Positions 7,863 through 14,360 of a stretch of 32,221 nucleotides of DNA are shown one piece after another. The notes below the pieces were generated by a model. That model saw only the letters and a list, made by a program, of their open reading frames with translations. It did not search any database and was not told where the DNA came from. The DNA is taken from positions 1 through 32,221 of the forward strand of contig MTCR01000158.1 of NCBI GenBank assembly GCA_002212725.1, given 5' to 3'. The translations under genes were made by a program, and so were the position numbers. Source of the DNA: Sphingobacteriales bacterium TSM_CSM (lineage in GTDB: Bacteria; Bacteroidota; Bacteroidia; Chitinophagales; UBA2359). How positions within the stretch are numbered: the stretch's first letter is position 1; the number at the start of each line of letters is the position of its first letter.

Positions 7863-10094
7863 TTATTCGGGTTGGCGGTTGTTCCAGATTTTAAAGGTAT
7901 TTTTATGCACTTCGGCCAAAAAGCGGCTGGGCATGGTGTAGTATTGGTCCCAACTGTTAAAGTAAGCGGGCATGGTAAGGTAGAGCAGTTCTTTGGCGCG
8001 GCTGCTGGCCACGTAAAACAGGCGGCGCTCTTCTTCCAGTTGGTCCATATTTTTAAGGGCGCGCACAGATGGGAACAGCCCATCTAAGAGGTGTGGCACA
8101 AAAACGGCGTACCACTCCAGCCCTTTTGCCGAATGCACGGTGGTAAGGGTAAGCGGTTTGTCTTCGCTTTCGTCAATGAGTGGGGTGTTTTGGTTTTGAA
8201 ATTGTGTGGCGGGCGGGTCGAGCGCAAAATCGGACAAGAAACGCTCCATGCTTTCGTATTTGCAGGTTAAGGTATAAAGCACGTCAATATCCTGTAAACG
8301 GGTTTCATAATCGGCTTCGAGGGTTTGCAGAATGGGGGCGTAATAATTTTTAAGTATTTCAATTTTGGTTGCTACGGTAATATCGGTGCGCATGGCTTGG
8401 TTAAGTGCTTGCTGCAGCAGCAGTAAATCGGGGCCAAATTTTCGTTTTTCGAGTCCGGAAAAGTCAATTTTACCATTTTGCTGCTGAATGGTTTCCATAA
8501 TTTTGCTTGCGGTTACCTGCCCAATGCCGGGCACGATTTTGAGTATGCGGTTCCAGGCTACGGCGTCGAAGGGGTTAAGCACAATGCGCAGGCAGGCAAT
8601 AATATCTTTTATATGGCGGCGCTCGGTAAATTTTATGCCGCCCACAACAACATAGGGTATGCTTCGGCTCAGCAATTCGGTTTGAATAAAATTGCTGTGA
8701 AAGGTGGCGCGGTAAATAACGGCAATATCGTTAAGCGGTATGCCTTTTTCGCGCAGTTCCAGAATTTTATCTACCACAAAGGCGGCTTCGGCTTCCTGGT
8801 CGGGCAGTTTAGCCACAATGGGTTTTACCTGTGTTTGGTTTGCCGAAAACAGGGCTTTGCGGTAACCCAGTTTTGCGTTGTTGGCTATGGCGTTGGTAAA
8901 GTTGAGCAGTTGCTGATGGCTTCGGTAATTTTGTTCAATTTTTACCACCTTACAGTCGGGGTAGGTGGCCGGAAAAGTGAGTATATTTTCAAAATTAGCG
9001 CCGCGGAAGGCATAAATACTTTGGGCATCGTCGCCCACTACCATAATGTTGCGGCTACCTTGGGCAATATAGTCTAAGATTTCTTTTTGCACTACGTTGG
9101 TATCCTGAAATTCATCTACCATAATGTAGCGGTAGGTTTTTTGCATGGTTTTCCGGAAAGGCAGGTTATCGCGCAGGGCATCGCGCAGGGTATCCATGAG
9201 GTCGTCGTAGTCAAAGAGTTTGTTTGCCCGTTTGTATTGACGGTATGCTTCGGTGAGCAGTTTCAGGTCTTCGGTAAATTCCAGCAGGGCGGTATATTCG
9301 CGGCGCAGCACTTCTTCAATGGGCACATTGCAATTTCGGGCTTTTGAAATAATGGTTTGTATGCGGCTTTTTTTGGGGAAAGCCTGGTGTTTTTTGGAGA
9401 AGTGCATTTCCTGCCTGATGAGGTCAACAACATCTTCGGAGTCGGCGGTGTCAATAATGGTAAAATTGGGCGGCAGATTCAGCATGGGGGCATAGTGGCG
9501 CAGGGTATGGTTGGCAAAGGCATGGTAGGTGCCGCGCATAATTTTATCGGCTAAGTTGTTTTTGAGCAGTTGGGCGGTGCGGTGTACAATTTCGGTGGCG
9601 GCTTTGCGGGTAAAGGTAAGGAGCAGAATTTGTTCGGGGGGTATGCCGCTTTCGAGCAGGTAGGCGGTTCGGTAAATTACGGTGCGGGTTTTACCGCTTC
9701 CGGCGCCGGCAATTACCAGCAGCGGGCCGTTTATAGTGGTGGCGGCCAGGTATTGGTTGGGGTTAAGGCTGTTGAGGTAGTCAATTTTGTATTTTGCTGC
9801 ATCGGGCGGGGCGGGTAATTTATCGGGCTGCGGGTGTATAATGCGGCTCTCAATGCTGCCGGCAATTTGTTGCAGTCGTTCTATGCGCTGCTGTACATCT
9901 TCTTCTACCGGCACCTGTGCATAGGCGTCAATTTGCATGCGCTCTAAATCGGTATGGTAAGCGCCGGTATAGGCATTGCCGGTGCCGGTTTCAAAAGCCG
10001 GCGTGTTTCCGGCGGTTGAATCGGATTGGTAATCGGGAATAAAGGTTTTTAGAAACTGGAGTATTTTATCTTTATCTGATGGGTTGTTGTTCAT
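7863..10094 (-). CDS. UvrD/Rep-type ATP-dependent DNA helicase with N-terminal extension
   Basis: This 743-residue protein is a superfamily 1A helicase. Motifs are the Q motif LNPNQYLAA (about 110-118), Walker A AGAGSGKTRT (129-138), LLTFTRKAATE (Ia), YIMVDEFQDTN (II), GDDAQSIYAFRGA (III), QNYRSHQQLL (IV), TVHSAKGLEWYAVFVP (V) and EEERRLFYVASSRAKE (VI). All ATPase residues appear intact. About 105 residues precede the Q motif, where UvrD and Rep have only a few; this extension is polar with no recognised domain. The C-terminal region after motif VI is short, without the long UvrD tail. The frame is open 16 codons further upstream (to 10142), but MNNNPSDKDK at 10094 looks a more natural start. 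It is a paralogue of the helicase at the left edge, about 6.6 kb away, and is followed by the small acidic gene. Confidence 0.92.
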   Translation of the reverse strand: MNNNPSDKDKILQFLKTFIPDYQSDSTAGNTPAFETGTGNAYTGAYHTDLERMQIDAYAQVPVEEDVQQRIERLQQIAGSIESRIIHPQPDKLPAPPDAAKYKIDYLNSLNPNQYLAATTINGPLLVIAGAGSGKTRTVIYRTAYLLESGIPPEQILLLTFTRKAATEIVHRTAQLLKNNLADKIMRGTYHAFANHTLRHYAPMLNLPPNFTIIDTADSEDVVDLIRQEMHFSKKHQAFPKKSRIQTIISKARNCNVPIEEVLRREYTALLEFTEDLKLLTEAYRQYKRANKLFDYDDLMDTLRDALRDNLPFRKTMQKTYRYIMVDEFQDTNVVQKEILDYIAQGSRNIMVVGDDAQSIYAFRGANFENILTFPATYPDCKVVKIEQNYRSHQQLLNFTNAIANNAKLGYRKALFSANQTQVKPIVAKLPDQEAEAAFVVDKILELREKGIPLNDIAVIYRATFHSNFIQTELLSRSIPYVVVGGIKFTERRHIKDIIACLRIVLNPFDAVAWNRILKIVPGIGQVTASKIMETIQQQNGKIDFSGLEKRKFGPDLLLLQQALNQAMRTDITVATKIEILKNYYAPILQTLEADYETRLQDIDVLYTLTCKYESMERFLSDFALDPPATQFQNQNTPLIDESEDKPLTLTTVHSAKGLEWYAVFVPHLLDGLFPSVRALKNMDQLEEERRLFYVASSRAKELLYLTMPAYFNSWDQYYTMPSRFLAEVHKNTFKIWNNRQPE

Positions 10095-10197
10095 GGCTTT
10101 TTGCTGTTTTACCTTGTTTGTGTGGGTTGCACACGGAAACATGTTTATAAAGGTACAAAATTTTTAGCAAAACAGTCATTGTTCAACTGATGCAGGG

Positions 10198-10236
10198 CTT
10201 AAAAATAAATCCGCTGCCCAATTAGACAACGGATTT
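10198..10236 (-). terminator. Probable terminator of the acyl-CoA dehydrogenase gene
   Basis: On the minus strand AAATCCG (10236-10230) pairs with CGGATTT (10213-10207) and is followed by ATTTTTAAG. It lies just downstream of the acyl-CoA dehydrogenase stop at 10269. The stem is 7 bp, with a 16-base loop. Confidence 0.55.
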
Positions 10237-10268
10237 AGCTGTTCAGGTAAAAATGTAAGCAGTAAACC

Positions 10269-11456
10269 CTACACAACGCCCCTTGCTTTTACAAACTGAT
10301 GGCTGTGCCTTACATCGTCTATTACCATTTTGCTGATGATTTCGTGCATAACCTCGGTAGTGCCGGCGCCAACGGTCATCAGGCGCACATCGCGCAGGGC
10401 GCGGGCAATGCCGTAATCTTCCATGTAGCCCCAGCCGCCGTGTATTTGCAGGGCTTCGTTTACCACATTAAATGTTTCATCGCAGATAAAGGCTTTTGCC
10501 ATACTTACCGTTTTTACCGATGCCGGGCCGTGTTCTATAAACTCGTGTACGGCGCGGTAGGCAAACGAGCGGCAAGCCTCTGCCGAAATGGCCATTTTTG
10601 CAATTTTATGCCGTATTACCTGAAAATTGCCAATAGGACGACCAAAGGCCTCGCGCTCTTTGGCATATAAAATAGCTTTGGTAAGCGCCCATTGGGCGGT
10701 GGCGGCACCCATTACGCAGGCAATGAGGCGCTCTTCCTGCAGGTTGTTCATAATGTAGTAAAACCCGTTGCCCTGGTAGCCCAGCAATGCCGATTTGGGC
10801 ACTTTGCAATCTTCAAAAAACAGTTGCCCGGTATCTGAACTGTGCATGCCCAGTTTGTTTTTTACCGGTATGGCCTTAAAACCGGGCAGCGAGGTGTCTA
10901 TAATAAGTACGCTCATGTTGTAGCCCTCGCCGTGGCGTACTACGGTAACAATAAAATCGGCCATGGTGCCATTGGTAATAAACATTTTAGAGCCGTTTAC
11001 CAGATAATGGTCGCCCATGTCTTTGGCGGTGGTTTTAATGCCGCCCACATCAGAGCCGGCGCCGGGTTCGGTAATGGCCAGTGCGGCAATTTTTTTACCC
11101 GTTAGCGCAGGTGCCAGGTATTTTAGTTTTTGCTCTTCGGTTCCAACGGCGTTTATAAGTGGCAGAGGCAGGTAGGCATGTGCATATAAAGACATGGCCA
11201 AGCCGCCCGCATTGGAGTGCGCCAACTCTTCGGCAATTACTGCTGCCGCCCATAAATCCATGCCGCTGCCGCCATACTCTTCGGGGAATGTAACACCAAA
11301 AAAGCCCAGTTCGCCCATGCGTTCAAAAATATGGCGCGGGCATTCTTTGCGGGCTTCCCATTCATCGGCAAACGGTATAATTTCCTGCCGTATAAATTCG
11401 CGCACCGACTGGCGCAGCAACTCGTGTTCTTCGGTAAAGGGGTTAAATGCAGACAT
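10269..11456 (-). CDS. Acyl-CoA dehydrogenase
   Basis: This 395-residue FAD enzyme oxidises an acyl-CoA to the 2,3-enoyl-CoA and passes electrons to an electron-transfer flavoprotein, as in fatty-acid beta-oxidation or branched-chain amino-acid breakdown. The N-terminal helical domain has EHELLRQSVREFI. The signature ALAITEPGAGSDVGGIKTTA is at residues 125-144, and the C-terminal part has QIHGGWGYMEDYGIARALRD (337-356) and VGAGTTEVM (362-370). The usual catalytic Glu of short/medium-chain enzymes is Ala at that loop. A Glu is instead present in QEERLIA (E242), the position used by isovaleryl-CoA and long-chain dehydrogenases, so the chain specificity may resemble those. Longer frames starting at 11495 or 11543 are rejected because a promoter and palindrome occupy 11507-11533. 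It is divergent from the 2OG oxygenase. Confidence 0.95.
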   Translation of the reverse strand: MSAFNPFTEEHELLRQSVREFIRQEIIPFADEWEARKECPRHIFERMGELGFFGVTFPEEYGGSGMDLWAAAVIAEELAHSNAGGLAMSLYAHAYLPLPLINAVGTEEQKLKYLAPALTGKKIAALAITEPGAGSDVGGIKTTAKDMGDHYLVNGSKMFITNGTMADFIVTVVRHGEGYNMSVLIIDTSLPGFKAIPVKNKLGMHSSDTGQLFFEDCKVPKSALLGYQGNGFYYIMNNLQEERLIACVMGAATAQWALTKAILYAKEREAFGRPIGNFQVIRHKIAKMAISAEACRSFAYRAVHEFIEHGPASVKTVSMAKAFICDETFNVVNEALQIHGGWGYMEDYGIARALRDVRLMTVGAGTTEVMHEIISKMVIDDVRHSHQFVKARGVV

Positions 11457-11506
11457 ACGCTGGGCTGTTTTTTTTAAGTTTAATGAAAAATGCATATTGA
11501 ACGCCA

Positions 11507-11514
11507 CAAAAATA
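11507..11514 (-). promoter_or_regulatory. -7 promoter box of the acyl-CoA dehydrogenase gene
   Basis: It reads TATTTTTG on the minus strand, about 50 bases upstream of the ATG at 11456. It partly overlaps the palindrome at 11510-11533. Confidence 0.6.
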
Positions 11515-11533
11515 CAATGCGCGCATTGTATTT
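11510..11533. promoter_or_regulatory. Perfect 24-bp palindrome, probable repressor operator
   Basis: The half-site AAATACAATGCG (11510-11521) is followed without spacer by its exact reverse complement (11522-11533). It covers the upstream edge of the -7 box and the core spacer of the acyl-CoA dehydrogenase promoter, where a bound dimer would block polymerase. Length and position fit a TetR-type operator, which often controls acyl-CoA dehydrogenase genes; the regulator is not in this window, so this assignment is inference. Confidence 0.6.
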
Positions 11534-11631
11534 GTTCACACAAAGGTAAAAAAATATTTCGGGTTGCCCGAAAATTATTTTACAGCATGAACAAACGCTT
11601 TCAATGTAAAAGTTTGTACTTATTCAGGTTG

Positions 11632-11639
11632 TACCTTTG
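11632..11639 (+). promoter_or_regulatory. Orphan -7 promoter box facing the oxygenase gene
   Basis: TACCTTTG matches TAnnTTTG, with TTTG at 11613-11616 but only a 15-bp spacer. Transcription from here would run through the dispersed repeat at 11654-11767 towards the oxygenase gene. Confidence 0.35.
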
Positions 11640-11653
11640 TTGGTGATGTTCTT

Positions 11654-11767
11654 CACTAACTTCCTTTCATTTTACCGCAAAGTTTTTTTTGCTCTTTGGT
11701 CAATGCTACCAATCAGCAAGGAACAAGATAAAATGCCGGGATTTACAGATAGTACCTAAATAGTTAC
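11654..11767 (-). repeat. Dispersed intergenic repeat, copy A
   Basis: Read on the minus strand, this ~114-bp stretch matches 31868-31992 on the plus strand almost base for base. The two share a 28-bp identical block starting GTAACTATTTAGGTACTATC, then CTTGTTCCTTGCTGATT, GCATTGACCA, an A-run, CTTTGCGG and TAAAATGAAAG. By eye about 9 of ~112 aligned positions differ, with small gaps. It has no reading frame and lies in the 404-base gap between the acyl-CoA dehydrogenase and oxygenase genes. Confidence 0.85.
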
Positions 11768-11796
11768 AAAAGTTTTTAAATTTACTGTTTAACCTT

Positions 11797-11804
11797 TAAA
11801 TTTG
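11797..11804 (+). promoter_or_regulatory. -7 promoter box of the 2OG oxygenase gene
   Basis: TAAATTTG matches the consensus, 56 bases before the ATG at 11861. The -33 position is TTT without the G. Confidence 0.5.
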
Positions 11805-11860
11805 CGGCATATTCCTTCTTATTTCATTCACCTGAAAGTACCAGCAAAACATAGCCAATC

Positions 11861-12811
11861 ATGAACAACAGTATTCCACAGGTAGATTTATCCGGATTTA
11901 TATCGGGCAATGCGCAGCAAAAAGCGGCATTTGTAGAAAAATTAGGCAAGGCTTACGAAGAAGTAGGTTTTGTATCGGTTATTAATCATGGCATTTCCGA
12001 TGCCGATATTGACAATTTGTACCAACAGGTGCAGTCTTTTTTTGCTTTACCTGCCGATGTTAAGAGGAGTTACGAAATTGTGGCACTTGCCGGGCAGCGG
12101 GGCTACACCAGTTTTGGACGCGAACACGCCAAAGGCAGCGATGCACCCGATTTAAAAGAGTTTTACCAATGGGGGCAAACCGTAGAAGATAACGACCCGG
12201 TAAAAAATGAATATCCCAACAACATAGAGGTAAAAGAATTGCCGGCTTTTAACCAGGCTTTGTACAATGCCTACCGCAATTTTGAAAAGGCCGGCAGCTA
12301 CCTTTTGCGCGCCATTGCCCTGTACCTTAACCTGCACGAAAATTATTTTGACGACAAAATTCACAACGGCAACAGCATTTTGCGTGCCATACACTACCCG
12401 CCCATTGTGCAGGAACCCAAAAACGCCATAAGAGCCGAACAACACGAAGACATTAACCTCATTACCCTGCTGGTGGGTGCCTCGGCCGAAGGGCTGGAAC
12501 TGCTGAACAAGCAAAACGAATGGCGCGCCGTAAATGCCGGCCCGGGAGAAATTGTGGTAAATGTGGGCGATATGCTGCAACGGCTTACCAACAACCGCCT
12601 GCGCTCTACCACCCACCGCGTGGTAAACCCCCCGCGCGAAAAATGGCATACCCCCCGGTATTCCATTCCGTTTTTTTTGCACCCGCGCTCAGAAATGGAC
12701 CTTACCTGCCTTAAATCTTGCATTACCGAAGATAACCCGCTGCACTACAAACCCATTACCGCCGGCGAATACCTTGATGAACGCCTGCGCGAAATTGGGC
12801 TTAAAAAATAA
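11861..12811 (+). CDS. Isopenicillin-N-synthase-like 2-oxoglutarate/Fe(II) dioxygenase
   Basis: This 316-residue protein belongs to the non-haem iron oxygenases that use O2, usually with 2-oxoglutarate, to hydroxylate or desaturate a small substrate. The N-terminal DIOX_N region has IPQVDLSGF and the GFVSVINHGI motif (36-45). The double-stranded beta-helix core has the iron triad H195-x-D197 (EQHEDINLITLL) and H252 (RSTTHRVV), and the co-substrate motif R266-x-S268 (PRYSIPFF). All catalytic residues are present. The architecture is that of the IPNS/ACC-oxidase family, whose members differ widely in substrate; nothing nearby indicates a beta-lactam or other specialised pathway. It has its own promoter and a terminator 45 bases after the stop, so it appears monocistronic. 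Confidence 0.93.
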   Translation: MNNSIPQVDLSGFISGNAQQKAAFVEKLGKAYEEVGFVSVINHGISDADIDNLYQQVQSFFALPADVKRSYEIVALAGQRGYTSFGREHAKGSDAPDLKEFYQWGQTVEDNDPVKNEYPNNIEVKELPAFNQALYNAYRNFEKAGSYLLRAIALYLNLHENYFDDKIHNGNSILRAIHYPPIVQEPKNAIRAEQHEDINLITLLVGASAEGLELLNKQNEWRAVNAGPGEIVVNVGDMLQRLTNNRLRSTTHRVVNPPREKWHTPRYSIPFFLHPRSEMDLTCLKSCITEDNPLHYKPITAGEYLDERLREIGLKK

Positions 12812-12855
12812 CCAGCCCCGTAAGCAAAGGAATTGGCAGTGTTTATACCAAGCTT

Positions 12856-12900
12856 AAAGCAGGCAGGCGCACCTGACCGCCCTGTCTGCTTTGTTATTTT
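12856..12900. terminator. Intrinsic terminator between convergent genes
   Basis: AAAGCAGGCAGG (12856-12867) pairs with CCTGTCTGCTTT (12881-12892), 12 pairs with one G-U, followed by GTTATTTT. It ends the oxygenase transcript and overlaps the end of the opposing membrane-protein gene. Confidence 0.78.
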
Positions 12901-14257
12901 ACCCGGCTACGGGCGCTTTTGCCGCCGGATGTGGCAGGTTGGCAGCGCAGGCAAGGCGGTGCCGGTGCAATACCATAAACAACATGGCCGCATAAAATGG
13001 CAAACAGGGAATTTTATACCGCGCCAAAGCGCCAAAATTATAACTGCTAAACCCCACGGCAAAGGCAAAAATAATGGAAAACCAAAAACACAACGCAATT
13101 TCGGGGTTGGTAAACACCAGCCGGAGGGTGCGCAAAATGCCCACTTTCAGCAGTATGTACACGGTAAAGAACAGCATAAAGGTACTTTCTATAGCCGTAA
13201 TCAGCACTACCGGGCTGTTGGCCTCAAATAAGTAGGGTCTGAAAAGCGCAACATTTACCGCCGCCGGAAACTTACTTAAAATGCCCAGGGGGGTAAAGGT
13301 CATTTCGCCCAATGAATAACCCGATTGCCCCTGCTGCTCATACAAAAAGCCATGCCACGACTGAAACCCGATGGCCATTTCTACAAACTTACCGAAAAAT
13401 TTCATAAACAGCGCTGCCAGGTTGTTGCTAAACAAATAGGCATAAAACCCCAAACCCACCAGCCCCAGAATAACCGCAAAAGCCCGCAGTCTGGTATCGG
13501 GCAACATGCTCAGGTTGGAGGCTATTACCCACCAGATAACCGCCGGCGCAAACCCAACGGCAATATAAGCTTTCAGTTCGCCAATAAGGTAAGCGGTTAA
13601 CAGTGCCAGCGCTGCCGAAATGAGGAGGTGTTTTTTTTGAATGAACAAGTTGTTGAGGGCGTACAACAGCCAGCCAAGACAACCCAGGGCAATGGTATCT
13701 TTCATTAATCCCGAACCCCAAAACACCACCGATGGCAGGGCAAACACCACCAGGGCCATAGAGCGATACAACTGTGGATACCAGGAGGTAAATACCCTGT
13801 ACATAGCCCAGGCACCGGTAAAGCCCAAAGCCGCAAAAAATACCGATGTAGCCCAGAAGCTGTTGCCGCTAAACAAGCCCAGCAGGGCGGCAATGCGTAT
13901 AACCATATAGGTGTTTTCGCTATAGTAAAAGGGCATTTGTTCGGTAATATAGGCGGTTTGCATGGTTTCGGTGCCGGCGGCAGCACGCCATATTTCCCAA
14001 ATGCGGGCGGGGTTTTCAAAAAAGTGGTTGTATAAAATGGTGGCATGGTCGTAATAAACCGTTGTATCGCCGCCGGGGTAATAAAAGCGGTAAATGGCGC
14101 AAAACAACACGGCGCCAATAATTTTCAGCAGCAGGCCGGGTAAAAAATACTGTGCATAGGGCTGCCCGTTGCGGTACAACAAATGCCGAACCACAAAACC
14201 AACACCCAGCACCAAACAAACCGATACCGGCAGCAAAACGACATCTTTGAACTCCAA
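12899..14257 (-). CDS. Polytopic inner-membrane protein of unknown function
   Basis: The 452-residue product has about ten hydrophobic segments spread along its length, starting with VVLLPVSVCLVLGVGFVVRHLLY, and no soluble domain. A periplasmic-looking loop near residues 60-115 contains YYPGGDTTVYYDHA. Conserved-looking elements are FWGSGLMKDTIALGCLGWLLYAL in the middle and FGALARYKIPCLPFYAAML near the C terminus. This layout resembles polysaccharide polymerase/EpsG-like or lipid-linked-sugar glycosyltransferase membrane proteins, but the resemblance is weak and I do not assign a function. It has its own -7 box at 14296-14303. The antiporter gene upstream on the same strand ends 103 bases away. 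Confidence 0.8.
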   Translation of the reverse strand: MEFKDVVLLPVSVCLVLGVGFVVRHLLYRNGQPYAQYFLPGLLLKIIGAVLFCAIYRFYYPGGDTTVYYDHATILYNHFFENPARIWEIWRAAAGTETMQTAYITEQMPFYYSENTYMVIRIAALLGLFSGNSFWATSVFFAALGFTGAWAMYRVFTSWYPQLYRSMALVVFALPSVVFWGSGLMKDTIALGCLGWLLYALNNLFIQKKHLLISAALALLTAYLIGELKAYIAVGFAPAVIWWVIASNLSMLPDTRLRAFAVILGLVGLGFYAYLFSNNLAALFMKFFGKFVEMAIGFQSWHGFLYEQQGQSGYSLGEMTFTPLGILSKFPAAVNVALFRPYLFEANSPVVLITAIESTFMLFFTVYILLKVGILRTLRLVFTNPEIALCFWFSIIFAFAVGFSSYNFGALARYKIPCLPFYAAMLFMVLHRHRLACAANLPHPAAKAPVAG

Positions 14258-14280
14258 AGGCGGTAAGGTAAATGTTAAAA

Positions 14281-14295
14281 CAGGGTCTCGCCCTG
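14281..14295 (-). promoter_or_regulatory. Hairpin at the predicted transcription start
   Basis: CAGGG and CCCTG pair around a 5-base loop directly after the -7 box on the minus strand, followed by TTTT. It could be a 5' stabilising stem or an operator. Confidence 0.4.
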
Positions 14296-14303
14296 CAAAA
14301 ATA
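14296..14303 (-). promoter_or_regulatory. -7 promoter box of the membrane-protein gene
   Basis: It reads TATTTTTG on the minus strand, 38 bases before the ATG at 14257. No clear TTG -33 is seen. Confidence 0.5.
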
Positions 14304-14360
14304 GTGAAATTTTACCGTTGCTGCGTGGCAGTGGCATAAAATACAGGTAGTCGGCGCACA

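Noticed and set aside
8478..9818. Several plus-strand frames opposite the second helicase
   Set aside because: They have shadow composition (Gly/Phe/Val/His-rich), no start signals, and overlap a gene with intact motifs on the other strand.
11861..12811. Beta-lactam biosynthesis function for the isopenicillin-N-synthase-like gene
   Set aside because: The fold and iron ligands are shared by many oxygenases with different substrates, and there is no ACV synthetase or other pathway gene nearby.
12833..13910. Plus-strand frames opposite the polytopic membrane protein
   Set aside because: They are basic, Gln/Asn/Lys-rich translations typical of antisense to hydrophobic codons; the minus-strand frame is continuous with clear membrane helices.
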